NCBI RefSeq assembly: GCF_003585765.1
Contig: NZ_CP021235.1
Location: forward strand, 1,922,001-1,986,000
Direction of reading: 5' to 3'
Length of the DNA stretch: 64,000 bases
Source of the DNA: Pontibacter actiniarum
GTDB lineage: Bacteria; Bacteroidota; Bacteroidia; Cytophagales; Hymenobacteraceae
In this document: piece after piece, positions 1 to 8,541 of the stretch
How the letters are laid out: each line of letters begins with the position of its first letter
Numbering within the stretch: position 1 is the stretch's first letter
Notes under the pieces: model-generated
Seen by the model: the letters and a program-made list of their open reading frames with translations, nothing else
Told to the model about the DNA's origin: nothing
Database searches by the model: none
Position numbers and translations under genes: made by a program

Positions 1-86
1 ATGCCCACCAGGTAATGGTCGGCGGGCTTTATGTACTTCTTCTGCGCGGGTGCTGGTGCTGGCATTAGTTCATTAGAGTCTGGCAT
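1..86 (-). CDS. Partial CDS, N-terminus only, function unresolved
   Basis: An ATG read on the minus strand at 86-84 opens a frame that stays open to the window edge (28 full codons). It has a CGGAG purine stretch just upstream and starts 27 bp after the phytochrome stop, so it is probably in the same operon. The visible peptide is Pro/Ala-rich and ends in HYLVG followed by the first two bases of an Ile or Met codon. An (I/V)VGI-type strand right after a short linker is how CheB methylesterase domains often begin, so a CheB/CheR-type or other signalling output protein is possible, but 28 residues cannot prove it. Confidence 0.5.
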   Translation of the reverse strand, partial: MPDSNELMPAPAPAQKKYIKPADHYLVG

Positions 87-113
87 ACTCCGGTTTTGTA
101 GAGCGGCTATGTT

Positions 114-1667
114 TTAATACTTATCCTTGATGATCTTCTCCAGCACGGCACTTCGCAGTACGGCAGCGGCCTCTATCTCCTCCTCCTGCCATGGCAGCGA
201 AGTATACTTCACGGTTTCCTTGTAGGTGGCAAATGAGTTGCGGGGGTGATAAGTCTTGCCGTCATCCTCCATTTGTATCGCCTTCTTCGGGTCGCCGCCC
301 CAGTTCACTGTCTGCAGCACCTCCGGGCGGAAGCCCAGGATGTACTCGCCCTGCTCCGGGTTGATGGGCAATGCCACCAAGCCGCTGGCCACGTCCTTAT
401 AGATGCGGCTGTGCGCGTACTCCTGCGGGAGAGTGGCCGTTGCAATAATTTTCTCGCTCCGGTTGCGGCGCAGCCACGACACCAGCTCCCGAAGCTCCTG
501 CTCACCCGGCGTATCACCGCTCGTCCAGACATTGCCTTCGTACAGCACCGCCGCCCCGGTAAGCGACAGCAGGTCCTGTATGGTAACGCTGCCGCTCAGC
601 AGGCCTTCCACAAAGTTCTGGCTATTATACAGCTGCTCCAGCAAGTGCGCATGTATGCTTCGCAGCTGTGCCCGGAGCAGAATAGCGCTCTCCCTTTCCT
701 TGCCGGCCAATTGTGCCGACACGATCCCGGCCAGCAACTCCATACCGGAGCGCTGCTCGTAGCTTGGGTTCTTGGCCGTTTTGTGGTGGCAGGAAATAAG
801 GCCCCAAAGCTTGTTGTCCACGATCAGGGGCAGCGACATGGAGGCTACAATTTGCATGTTGGCCAGGTACTCCAGGTGCACGCTGGCCACGCTGCGCAGG
901 TTGCAGTCCGACAGATCGGTGAAACGCTGCGTAATCGGGTTCACGATGGGGATCAGGCGCTGCGGCTTGTAGTCGCGGGTCGGGATGAGGCGGTACGGGT
1001 TTTTAAAGTACAGGTCGCGCGCCTGCTTGGGCACGTCTGAGGCCGGGAAGCGCAGGTCCATGTAATCGTCCATGTCGTCCTCCTTGGCCTGGGCCACTAC
1101 AATGCCGTTCCACTGCGGGTCGAACTGGTAGACCAGCACACGGTCGAAGCCGGTAAATTTCTTCAGCTCATCGGCAGCCAACTGGGCCGTTGCGGACGTA
1201 GTGGACGCCTGCTTCAGCAACGTGGTAATGTACTTGATGTGCTGGTAAATTCCGATGAACGACTTGTCCGAAGAAGCTGCGTTCTCTTCCAGCTCCACCA
1301 GCACGTGCTCCTGCTCCGGGTGCACCAGGGCAATAAAATCCTGCTCCCTGCCCTGCAGCTGAAGGGTCAGGCTAAACGGAATCTTCTCCTGGCTGTTGCC
1401 GCTGTTTATCTTGTACAGCAGGTCCTGGTACTGCAGGTCCGGCAGGTAGCTTGAAAACGGCTGCTCCAGCAGTTCGTCAACGGCGATAGCTAAATGCTGC
1501 TCCACATTCTCACTTACCTGCTTAATTCGGAGTTCTTCCTTATCGAGCACCAGCAACACGCCGTGCGGCTGTATGAGGTTAACCAGGTGCAGCGGGATGC
1601 TCCCGCAGAACTCAGAATCATAGTTATGGTCTATGGAAAGGTTGATGGGTGCTGCTTTATTATTCAT
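114..1667 (-). CDS. Bacteriophytochrome photosensory core (PAS-GAF-PHY) without output domain
   Basis: A cytoplasmic red/far-red light sensor module of 517 aa. Residue C21 sits 12 residues before the IQPHG motif, exactly the spacing of the biliverdin-binding Cys in bacteriophytochromes. The GAF domain (about 145-320) carries PASDVP at about 208-213, the chromophore-pocket His in ASVHLEYL and the CHH motif at 293-295. The PHY domain carries the tongue motif PRNSF at 475-479. The protein ends about 40 residues later, so there is no histidine kinase or other effector; most phytochromes are fused to one. The next gene on the same strand begins 27 bp downstream and is the natural candidate for the output partner. 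No heme oxygenase gene is visible in the window, so biliverdin must come from elsewhere. The family call is very secure; what it signals to is inference. Confidence 0.93.
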   Translation of the reverse strand: MNNKAAPINLSIDHNYDSEFCGSIPLHLVNLIQPHGVLLVLDKEELRIKQVSENVEQHLAIAVDELLEQPFSSYLPDLQYQDLLYKINSGNSQEKIPFSLTLQLQGREQDFIALVHPEQEHVLVELEENAASSDKSFIGIYQHIKYITTLLKQASTTSATAQLAADELKKFTGFDRVLVYQFDPQWNGIVVAQAKEDDMDDYMDLRFPASDVPKQARDLYFKNPYRLIPTRDYKPQRLIPIVNPITQRFTDLSDCNLRSVASVHLEYLANMQIVASMSLPLIVDNKLWGLISCHHKTAKNPSYEQRSGMELLAGIVSAQLAGKERESAILLRAQLRSIHAHLLEQLYNSQNFVEGLLSGSVTIQDLLSLTGAAVLYEGNVWTSGDTPGEQELRELVSWLRRNRSEKIIATATLPQEYAHSRIYKDVASGLVALPINPEQGEYILGFRPEVLQTVNWGGDPKKAIQMEDDGKTYHPRNSFATYKETVKYTSLPWQEEEIEAAAVLRSAVLEKIIKDKY

Positions 1668-2079
1668 TCAGTTGATCGTTGTGCCCGCCTGGAGCATCAG
1701 TTATGTTCATACTTTATTTGCCGAGCAGGCAGCCTGTTGGTCTTAGCTCACGCCGCCACGCATTACGCTGGCCGTTTACCAACATCTGTACACGCTATCA
1801 AATATAAGACTTAATCCCCTTGTGCCAAAGACATATATTCCGCCCCACACCCGTACAAGCACCATTTCAACCGCCTTTGGCTGGTACAAACCGAGCTGCG
1901 CAGCCACTTCTTACCGCTTGGTGAGCTGAGCGCTTTTTTCGGTTCAGAACCCTAACAGTTTCCGTGCTTATTTGTTATAACACCTGCCATGACACGCGTT
2001 GCCTTGTTTGTTCAAATTGGCAACTCTTTCGGAACTCATGGCAGCTTATGTATCTTTGTAGGTAGAATAGACTTTAGAT
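1668..2079. other. Divergent intergenic region (412 bp)
   Basis: No convincing gene lies between the phytochrome and the divergent hypothetical gene. It holds the promoter listed at 2027-2058. I see no hairpin or repeat here. Confidence 0.6.
2027..2058 (+). promoter_or_regulatory. Bacteroidota-type promoter
   Basis: A perfect TAnnTTTG -7 box (TATCTTTG, 2051-2058) lies 20 bp after TTTC at 2027-2030, a one-mismatch version of the TTTG -33 box. Transcription would start near 2063-2066, some 15 nt before the ATG at 2080. Confidence 0.6.
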
Positions 2080-3078
2080 ATGATTGACCTTACCCTATAC
2101 GATCCGTTCGAGCGAATGCAGTTCAGCGATACGAACTGCTTCCTTTGCGGCACTATTATTACGCAGGAACACCGGGCACCTGTATTTGCCGAGTGGCTGC
2201 AGTACAAGTATAGCCTCCAGAACAAGGAGCTGCTGCTGCTCGACAAAAGTGTGACCACCTTCAGCCAGCTGACCATACCGTGCTGCGACCGCTGCCATAC
2301 CCACTACCTGCTACCCCTGGAGGCGGAGGTGGAGCAGGCTGCCGCCAAAGGTGTGGAGGGCCTGCAGGCGCTGCCGCCCCAGCGCCTCTTCCAGTGGATC
2401 GGCAAAATGTACTACGGCTCGCTGGTAACAGAGCTGATTAAGGAGGCAAACCCGCTGGTGATGCCGGAGTACGCCGTAAGCGAGGACCCGAAGATGCTGG
2501 GCAAGTTCCGCTCCTTTTACCAGGTGCTCCAGTCGCTGCGCGTGCCGATGGTCTTCTCGGACTTCCTGCCCTGCTCCCTGTTTATACTGGAGGTAGACCC
2601 GACCGAGGATGAGCTGCCGTTTGAGTACCAGGACGAGCTGACGACCATGTCGTTCAGCATTAAAATGGGCTCGGCCGCCATTGTGTGCACCTTGCTGGAC
2701 AACGGCATCATCCGCAGAGCGCTCGGAAAGTTGTACCAGGTAACTGAGGGGCACAGTTTACACCCGATTCAGCTGGCTGAGTTTAAAGCCCGGGTTTTCT
2801 ACGCCGCCTATATCTTTAGCGTGGTGCCGGAGTATTTTATACGCCCTGTAAAGCCGGAAGACGATCACCTGGTACTGGACACACTCATTGACGATGTGAC
2901 CAACGAGATCTTCAACCCCTGGGAAATGACGGCCTACGCCCACATGCTGGAGGAGATGCTGAAGCCCTGGAGCATACGGGAGGCGGAGATACTCCAGAAC
3001 CCGAAACAGCCCCTGAGCTTCCTGCTGGATGAGGAGAATAATTTTAAGCCAATGGAGCGCTACCTGAAACAGGTGTAG
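2080..3078 (+). CDS. Hypothetical protein with two CxxC pairs
   Basis: A 332-aa protein I cannot name. Near the N-terminus it has NCFLCG (about residues 19-24) and CCDRCH (about 68-73), two CxxC pairs about 45 residues apart. This spacing fits one structural zinc site, like treble-clef or HNH-adjacent zinc ribbons, but no HNH catalytic motif is visible. The rest is acidic, probably helical, and has no signal peptide or membrane segment, so it should be cytoplasmic. It is monocistronic: it has its own promoter and a strong terminator just downstream. Orthologues seem likely in Bacteroidota, but function is unknown. Confidence 0.8.
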   Translation: MIDLTLYDPFERMQFSDTNCFLCGTIITQEHRAPVFAEWLQYKYSLQNKELLLLDKSVTTFSQLTIPCCDRCHTHYLLPLEAEVEQAAAKGVEGLQALPPQRLFQWIGKMYYGSLVTELIKEANPLVMPEYAVSEDPKMLGKFRSFYQVLQSLRVPMVFSDFLPCSLFILEVDPTEDELPFEYQDELTTMSFSIKMGSAAIVCTLLDNGIIRRALGKLYQVTEGHSLHPIQLAEFKARVFYAAYIFSVVPEYFIRPVKPEDDHLVLDTLIDDVTNEIFNPWEMTAYAHMLEEMLKPWSIREAEILQNPKQPLSFLLDEENNFKPMERYLKQV

Positions 3079-3092
3079 CTCCACAACAAGGT

Positions 3093-3138
3093 AAAACGGC
3101 GGCGCCACCCACAGCTAAGTAGGTGGCGCCGCCGTTTT
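3093..3138. terminator. Bidirectional terminator between convergent genes
   Basis: A perfect 17-bp stem (AAAACGGCGGCGCCACC and its complement, 3093-3109 with 3122-3138) with a 12-nt loop. A-tracts and T-tracts flank the GC core on both sides, so it can stop both the 2080 gene and the convergent SIMPL gene. Confidence 0.9.
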
Positions 3139-3152
3139 TATGTATAAGGGCG

Positions 3153-3869
3153 TTACTCAATGATGAAGCTAACGGCTACATCTTCGGTGATCACAACCTC
3201 GCCGCCGGCGATGGAGGGCCCGTCTGCGCTGTTATAAGCAGCTGACTCCATCATAGCCATTTTATACATGGGCCTCGGGCCGCCGTTGCTGCCACCCTCG
3301 TTGATGGCATACACCCGCCCAACCTTAGCACCTAACTCAGAGGTGAGTGAAGTCGCCTTTTCGCGGGCATTGGCCACCGCTTTCTTACGGGCCTCCGCTT
3401 TATACTTCTCCATATCCGAAACCTGGAACTGCACCCCGTTCACGTGGTTGGCCCCTATCTCATACAGCCCTGACAGCAGCTCATCAAACTTGTTCATTTT
3501 TTTGATCACTACCGTCATGTTCTTCTGGGCCAGGTAGAAGTCCGGCGCTGTGCGGCCGTACTCTCCGCTGTTGTAAACGGGCTGCAGCGTTACAAAAGAT
3601 GTCTGGATGTTCTTGGCGTCAACACCCTGCTTTTTCAGGTAGTTGATAATAGCGGCCGCTTTTTTGTCTGTTTCCTTTCTGGCCGCATCCAGGGTTTTCT
3701 CGCGCGTTTCCACTCCCAGGTTTACAACCACCTCATTGGGCTGCACCCGTACTTCGCCTGTGCCGTTTACGCTTACCAAAGGAGGCAGTGGTGCACCCTG
3801 TTGTGCCTGCACGGTAAAGGCAGACGCAACAAACATCATAAGCAGCAGCATTACATTCGTCTTTTTCAT
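3153..3869 (-). CDS. SIMPL (DUF541) domain periplasmic protein
   Basis: A 238-aa exported protein. Residues 1-22 form a signal peptide ending AFTVQAQ. The rest matches the SIMPL/DUF541 family: the VSVNGTGEVRVQPNEVVVNLGVET opening is split over two strands, followed by a KTLDAARKE helix and the C-terminal GGEVVITEDVAVSFII strand. Family members such as E. coli YggE are implicated in limiting oxidative damage or interact with signalling proteins, but the biochemical role is unsettled. The gene stands alone between two terminators. Confidence 0.9.
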   Translation of the reverse strand: MKKTNVMLLLMMFVASAFTVQAQQGAPLPPLVSVNGTGEVRVQPNEVVVNLGVETREKTLDAARKETDKKAAAIINYLKKQGVDAKNIQTSFVTLQPVYNSGEYGRTAPDFYLAQKNMTVVIKKMNKFDELLSGLYEIGANHVNGVQFQVSDMEKYKAEARKKAVANAREKATSLTSELGAKVGRVYAINEGGSNGGPRPMYKMAMMESAAYNSADGPSIAGGEVVITEDVAVSFIIE

Positions 3870-3970
3870 GGTTTTACTTTTAGGGTTATAAGTTATGGCG
3901 TTAACGAAGTATAGCCGTTAACTATATAGATGCAATGTAATCAAATGGCATGCCACATGTTTACAAACAC

Positions 3971-4004
3971 AATAAAAAAAGCCCTTAACCAATGGTTAAG
4001 GGCT
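3971..4004 (-). terminator. Rho-independent terminator of the 4028-4360 gene
   Basis: An 11-bp stem (AGCCCTTAACC at 3980-3990 with 3994-4004) with a 3-nt loop. On the minus strand it is followed by a run of T, placing it 24 bp after the stop codon of the small N/Q-rich gene. Confidence 0.85.
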
Positions 4005-4027
4005 CTGTATGGTATGCCAAAAAGTTA

Positions 4028-4360
4028 TTAAGCCTCCTCATACTCATCATCCGGTGAACTGTAACGCGAGATCAGGATGGCTCCTACCGTTAAGGCCCCG
4101 GCAGCCAGAATAAGCTGCGTGGTGCTAAAGCGCCTGGTGGCTTTCAGAATGATGTGCCCAACATCCTGCATAAGGTCCGGCAGTTTCTCCTGTCTCCCCT
4201 GCATCACATGCATCGCAGACTCTACCGTTCTGGACATATCGTGCGGCTGAAGCATCTGCAGCACGTTTCCATCCTGCTTCTTCTGGTTGCTGTTTTGCTG
4301 GTTACCGTTGTTATTCTTGTTCTGATTTTGGTTCTGGTTCTGAGAAGTATCGTTTTCCAT
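4028..4360 (-). CDS. Small Asn/Gln-rich membrane-anchored protein
   Basis: A 110-aa protein. Residues 1-35 are a low-complexity tract with repeated NQ pairs and Lys. A short helical middle (about 40-75) follows, then one hydrophobic segment (LILAAGALTVGAILI, about 83-97) and an acidic tail. It is probably a single-pass membrane protein with the N/Q tract in the cytoplasm or periplasm. No family is recognised. It has its own terminator and lies next to another small gene on the same strand with a 75-bp gap, so the two may be co-transcribed. Confidence 0.75.
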   Translation of the reverse strand: MENDTSQNQNQNQNKNNNGNQQNSNQKKQDGNVLQMLQPHDMSRTVESAMHVMQGRQEKLPDLMQDVGHIILKATRRFSTTQLILAAGALTVGAILISRYSSPDDEYEEA

Positions 4361-4435
4361 AGTTGTTGTTTTCTGTTTTTGTATGTCTAGTTTATGAGGT
4401 ATACGTGGTCGTACCTTAAAAGGCTTCTTTCGATG

Positions 4436-4711
4436 CTAACGCAGCGGCCTAGCCCCGTGTTGCACCATGAGCTCGTCCATGCGGGACTGAAGAGTATCAA
4501 CGCTCAGCATCATACTGGCCGGAAAACCGACCTGCAGCTCCTCCAGGCGCAGCACCTCTGTTGCGGGGTCATAGGCATAGTTACCTGAAACGCCTTTTTC
4601 ACTGAAGCTGCCGTTATTCCCCGTCAGGTTCAGACCATAGGACTTCAACTTGCCTCTCAGTTGGTCAAAGGCTTCTGGTTTAACACCCTCATACTGTAGC
4701 TTTCTTGCCAT
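4436..4711 (-). CDS. Small conserved hypothetical protein
   Basis: A 91-aa soluble protein with no signal peptide. The N-terminal half (ARKLQYEGVKPEAFDQLRGKL) looks helical and the middle is a Gly/Asn-rich β region with KGVSGNYAYD. The pattern resembles small Bacteroidota proteins of unknown function, and I cannot assign a role. It is co-oriented with and just upstream of the N/Q-rich gene, which suggests a two-gene unit. Confidence 0.7.
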   Translation of the reverse strand: MARKLQYEGVKPEAFDQLRGKLKSYGLNLTGNNGSFSEKGVSGNYAYDPATEVLRLEELQVGFPASMMLSVDTLQSRMDELMVQHGARPLR

Positions 4712-4866
4712 CTTTTTCTCTGCTGTTACAGTTAATAAATAATTGTTTTATACTAACGCAAGAAGGCACTATTGGTTAGCATTTACAAACTCCGGAACTC
4801 CTCAAAATTTTTCTTGCTGATTATCAAACACATCATTAACACAGGAAAGATATTTCCTGCGATGCT

Positions 4867-4897
4867 ATTGCAAAACCAAAATCACCCGCTATATTTG
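4867..4897 (+). promoter_or_regulatory. Promoter of tRNA-Glu
   Basis: ATTG at 4867-4870 (-33-like) is 19 bp from a perfect -7 box TATATTTG at 4890-4897. The tRNA starts 43 bp further on, which leaves a short 5' leader for RNase P. Confidence 0.6.
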
Positions 4898-4939
4898 CAT
4901 CGTCAATCAGGGAAATGAGCGACAAACCATCACCAAAAT

Positions 4940-5011
4940 GGCCCGTTCGTCTAGGGGTTAGGACGCCAGATTTTCATTCTGGTAACAGGGGTTCGATTCC
5001 CCTACGGGCTA
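4940..5011 (+). tRNA. tRNA-Glu (TTC)
   Basis: The 72-nt cloverleaf is easily drawn. The acceptor stem is GGCCCGT (4940-4946) with ACGGGCT (5004-5010), including the usual G1-U72 of glutamate tRNAs, and A73 is at 5011. The anticodon stem CCAGA/TCTGG (4966-4970, 4978-4982) holds loop TTTTCAT with anticodon TTC at 4973-4975. The T-arm has GGTTCGATTCC. CCA is not encoded (ACT follows). Confidence 0.97.
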
Positions 5012-5013
5012 CT

Positions 5014-5050
5014 AAAAAGCCGCTTCAGGTAAATCTGGAGCGGCTTTTTT
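5014..5050 (+). terminator. Terminator of tRNA-Glu
   Basis: A 15-bp stem (5014-5028 with 5035-5049, one G-U pair) with loop GTAAAT ends in a T6 run. It begins three bases after the tRNA. Confidence 0.9.
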
Positions 5051-5211
5051 GATTCTATAATTCCCCCTTTGGCTAGACTTGTAGAACTTCCCAGGAAGCA
5101 GGGAATCGCACGTTCCAAAGTACCTCTACCCTACCTCCATACGTTTCTTCTCTATCAGGACCAAACTAATCTGTGTCTGTATCGCTGTTGAACTATACTT
5201 GATTCAGGCTC

Positions 5212-5919
5212 TTAACTATTCCTTATCATTTTTGAAAATTGTTCCCGATATGTAATGCCAATTGGTATTGGGGTACTGTTTATCATGACCTTGGCCCGTT
5301 CTATGATGCTAATGTGCTTCAATGATATAATATAGGATTTATGGATCCTTGCGAAAGTCTTGGGAGAAAGCATTTTTAGTATATCATTCATCGGCAGCAG
5401 TGTCATGATCTTCCCGGTTTTGGTATAAAAGGTTATATAGTTACCTGCACCTTCAATATAAAAGATGTCATCGGTTTCTATCCGGAACATTTGTTGGCCG
5501 CTTTTAATCAGTATTGATTCGCTATGCTGCTCTACGGCATGATTTATTACAGTGCTTTCTCTTTGTATTGGAGAGTAAGAATTCACTTTATTCACTGCTC
5601 TAAGAAACCGGTCGTATTTTACAGGCTTTAAGAGAAAATCAACAGCATTAAATTCATAGCTCTCAGCCCCAAACTCTGCATAAGCTGTGGTAAATATTAC
5701 CTTAGGGATAGTAGGTAGTGACTTTAACAATTCCATTCCTGATATTTCAGGCATATTTATGTCTAAGAAAACAAGGTCTACCGGAGTATTCACCAAAAAG
5801 GACATGGCCTCGAACGGGTTGGTAAACCCGTTCATAAATTGTAAAGACGGAGTTTTCTGAATATAACCGGCAATAAGTTCAAGCGCAAACGGCTCATCAT
5901 CAACAGCGATGCATCTCAT
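5212..5919 (-). CDS. LytTR-family response regulator
   Basis: A 235-aa DNA-binding regulator. The receiver domain (1-120) has the acidic pair DD at 7-8, the phosphoacceptor D53 in FLDINMPE, T at TTAYAE and K at LLKPVK. The C-terminal LytTR domain (about 140-235) has IFYIEGAGNYITFYT and FARIHKSYIISLKHI, the strands that contact DNA. It lies 5 bp downstream of its sensor kinase gene and is translated from the same message, so the two form a two-component pair. Base composition is clearly AT-richer than most of the window. The divergent S41 peptidase gene is a possible target, by position only. Confidence 0.95.
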   Translation of the reverse strand: MRCIAVDDEPFALELIAGYIQKTPSLQFMNGFTNPFEAMSFLVNTPVDLVFLDINMPEISGMELLKSLPTIPKVIFTTAYAEFGAESYEFNAVDFLLKPVKYDRFLRAVNKVNSYSPIQRESTVINHAVEQHSESILIKSGQQMFRIETDDIFYIEGAGNYITFYTKTGKIMTLLPMNDILKMLSPKTFARIHKSYIISLKHISIIERAKVMINSTPIPIGITYREQFSKMIRNS

Positions 5920-5924
5920 GGTTT

Positions 5925-6980
5925 TCAGTTGATTTCGATTTGAAGCTTTACATGATAAGATGAACCCGAATCATCAATTTTTAAGCTATGTTTGCCCGGA
6001 TAAATAAGCAGCAGCCGTTCTCTGGCATTTTTCAGGCCAATGCCAGAGACGGCATCTTTTCTGATAAAATGATCGGGCATAGCGTTTCTCGTTTCCAGTG
6101 TCAAAGTATAGTCTCTTAAAAATATTGAGATAGATATATCTGATTTTTGACTCAGGATGACTCCATGCTTAAACACATTTTCAATAAAGGGAATAAGAAT
6201 CATAGGAGCTATTTTATGGCTTTGCCAGTCCCCTTCTACCTGATAATTTACCTGACTTGCTAATTCAGGTGACAAGCGCTGTAGCTGAAGGTTCACAGTG
6301 TTATCAACATAAAGAATCTCTTTTTCAAGAAAGACCTTCTCTTCATTGCTTTCATATAAAACATAGCGCATAAGCCCAGAGAGCTTTTCTATAATATCGG
6401 CAGTCACCACATCATTGCTTTTAGTGGCTGAAGCAAAGGCCATGTTTAAGGTATTGAAAAGAAAGTGGGGGTTGATCTGCGCTTTCAGGTATTTTAACTG
6501 GGTTTTAAGATCGTCTTGAACTAGTTTTTGTTGATGTTCCTGATTTTTAAACCACTGCCTCGTCAGCCCATAGCCCATGGATAAAGAGAGTATAACTGTC
6601 TTACTCTGCAGGTTCATTAAGAGATCTGATAAAAAAGATTCCTTTTCAGTTGAAAAAAGTGAGAGGCTATAGAGCTGGTCAAAAAATGAGTTTAGAAGAA
6701 CAATGGCAACAAATAAAAGGATTGCCCAAAAGGCGTATTTTTTAAATAGCCGTTTGTTTACAAACAAGGGAATCAAATACAAGCCATTCACATAAAACAA
6801 CAGCATACTGAGACCAGTGCTCCAGATTAATGGAAAGTATATACTTCCGTCCTGCTTCCGGAAAGGTCCTATCGTGTTGACCGTATGCCATATAAATAAG
6901 ATCAAAGAGCTCCACACAAGTACATGCAGGAAGGGTTCTAAATAAACCCTGTTGTTAAGCTTTCTTATATCCTGAATCAT
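5925..6980 (-). CDS. LytS/YehU-type sensor histidine kinase
   Basis: A 351-aa membrane kinase. Four hydrophobic segments (about 20-33, 52-72, 83-100, 126-140) precede a short coiled linker and the His_kinase domain with phosphoacceptor H172 in QINPHFLFNTLN. The ATPase domain follows, with MILIPFIENVFKHG (N-box) and GIGLKNARERL (G-box), and the protein stops soon after. This layout is the standard partner of LytTR regulators. The sampled GC is only about 30%, much lower than flanking genes, which hints at transfer. The signal sensed is unknown. Confidence 0.94.
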   Translation of the reverse strand: MIQDIRKLNNRVYLEPFLHVLVWSSLILFIWHTVNTIGPFRKQDGSIYFPLIWSTGLSMLLFYVNGLYLIPLFVNKRLFKKYAFWAILLFVAIVLLNSFFDQLYSLSLFSTEKESFLSDLLMNLQSKTVILSLSMGYGLTRQWFKNQEHQQKLVQDDLKTQLKYLKAQINPHFLFNTLNMAFASATKSNDVVTADIIEKLSGLMRYVLYESNEEKVFLEKEILYVDNTVNLQLQRLSPELASQVNYQVEGDWQSHKIAPMILIPFIENVFKHGVILSQKSDISISIFLRDYTLTLETRNAMPDHFIRKDAVSGIGLKNARERLLLIYPGKHSLKIDDSGSSYHVKLQIEIN

Positions 6981-7227
6981 AGAGCTGCTGGCTTGATACC
7001 CAAAGCCAAATATACCTCAAAGGAAGCAGCTAACACCGCTTAATTATATCAATTGCCTGTCTGGCTATCTGTATTCCATTCATCCCTTCGATTTACTAAT
7101 TCACACAGTATATCCGGCGGCATAAATAATTGAATTGCTGGAGTTAATGGAAGTCTTCACTTTTGGATAAAGTAAAGCGAAAGAATAGTAAAAACAGAGC
7201 AGTTATCCTTCACATAATTTATATAAA

Positions 7228-8541
7228 ATGAAAAACGCTACATCCTATTTCCTATGCCTGTTACTTCTGTTCTGCACATCTTACTTATGCAACGGACAGA
7301 CCACTAGTAAACCCGCCGTTAAAGTTGACCACCTCATTGAGTCGATAAGCGCAAGCTTAGACAAGCATTATGTCTTTCCCGGTAAGGCCCAAGCGATCAT
7401 AGCGTTTCTGCAAACGCAGACAAAGAAGAAAGCCTATTCTTCATCTTCAAAAGACCCCCAGAAGCTAGCTAAACAAATACAGGCTGACATCTATAAAATA
7501 CACCGCGATCCTCATCTGCTTGTTGAATACAACCCTAACTTATCGGGACAAATCCAGGGGAAAGTAGTGCCTTCAGAGGAAGAAATCAGGAGATCCAAAA
7601 TATTCGAGAGAGAGAAAAACTATTTGTTTAAGAAAGTAGAGGTGTTACCCGGCAACATAGGCTATCTTCTTATCAACGGCTTTGTAGAACATATTACTGA
7701 AGCAAAACCGATTATAGCATCAGCGTTGGGCTTTTTAGCTAATACCAATGCCATCATAATTGACTTAAGAGAAAACCAGGGTGGTGAGCCGGACATGGTA
7801 AGCCAGGTGGAAAGTTACTTCTTTAAAGAAAAGACTCGGATGAACGATCTGGTAAACCGCTCGAATAAAGACACCACCTTTTATTATGCCGACCCAGCTA
7901 AAACGGATAGTTTAACTTTGTCTATGCCCATATATATTTTAACCAGCAGAAAGACTTTTTCAGCTGCTGAAGACTTTAGCTATGCGATGCAACAGGCTAA
8001 ACGGGCCACTATTGTAGGAGAAATAACCGGCGGTGGCGCGCATCCAACGATGCCCTTTACTGTGGGTCAGGGCTTTGTCGTATCAATTTCGTTTGCCCGC
8101 TCCCTAAACCCTGTTACTCAAACCAACTGGGAAGGAACGGGTGTAGTACCTGATTTCCAGGTTGATGCTTCAAAAGCACTTGTAAAAGCGCAGGAACTTA
8201 TATTCAGAGAGCGCCAAATAATTGCGGAAACCAAGAAAGAGAAGCAGAAGCTGGACTACTTGATTAACGCACTTCACGTAAACGATGATCTTCTCACCCT
8301 CCCCTTAGACCAGTTTGATAAAATTACCGGCACCTATGGGCCGCTAGTCATATATCGAGATGGCAATAGGCTTTTCTGTAAATTCGCTGATAACGTAACT
8401 GAACTGGCACATATTTCAAAAAACCTTTTCGTGCTAGATGGCAATGCCCATATTGAATTTGTAAAGGACAGCAAAGGCAGCTATTCCAAAGCCACACTTT
8501 TTGTAAGTGATGGAGGTATATTTGAGGAACAGAGAAAATAA
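7228..8541 (+). CDS. Exported S41-family (IRBP/tail-specific-like) peptidase
   Basis: A 437-aa protein with a signal peptide (1-24, ending CNGQ). An N-terminal helical region (about 30-110) matches the retinol-binding-protein-like domain. The catalytic core has IIDLRENQGGEPD and the serine motif TSRKTFSAAEDF, with S245 the likely nucleophile. It also has GEITGGGAHPT and GTGVVPDFQV, all usual in S41 peptidases without a PDZ domain. The last about 110 residues resemble small β domains found at the end of such proteins. Transcribed away from the LytTR/kinase pair with 247 bp between them. It probably cleaves peptides or proteins in the periplasm; the substrate is unknown. Confidence 0.9.
   Translation: MKNATSYFLCLLLLFCTSYLCNGQTTSKPAVKVDHLIESISASLDKHYVFPGKAQAIIAFLQTQTKKKAYSSSSKDPQKLAKQIQADIYKIHRDPHLLVEYNPNLSGQIQGKVVPSEEEIRRSKIFEREKNYLFKKVEVLPGNIGYLLINGFVEHITEAKPIIASALGFLANTNAIIIDLRENQGGEPDMVSQVESYFFKEKTRMNDLVNRSNKDTTFYYADPAKTDSLTLSMPIYILTSRKTFSAAEDFSYAMQQAKRATIVGEITGGGAHPTMPFTVGQGFVVSISFARSLNPVTQTNWEGTGVVPDFQVDASKALVKAQELIFRERQIIAETKKEKQKLDYLINALHVNDDLLTLPLDQFDKITGTYGPLVIYRDGNRLFCKFADNVTELAHISKNLFVLDGNAHIEFVKDSKGSYSKATLFVSDGGIFEEQRK

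Noticed and set aside
246..1040. A 264-codon open frame on the plus strand opposite the phytochrome
   Set aside because: It is the complement of a GC-rich gene, with a His/Gln/Arg-rich translation and no family features; the phytochrome frame explains the DNA.
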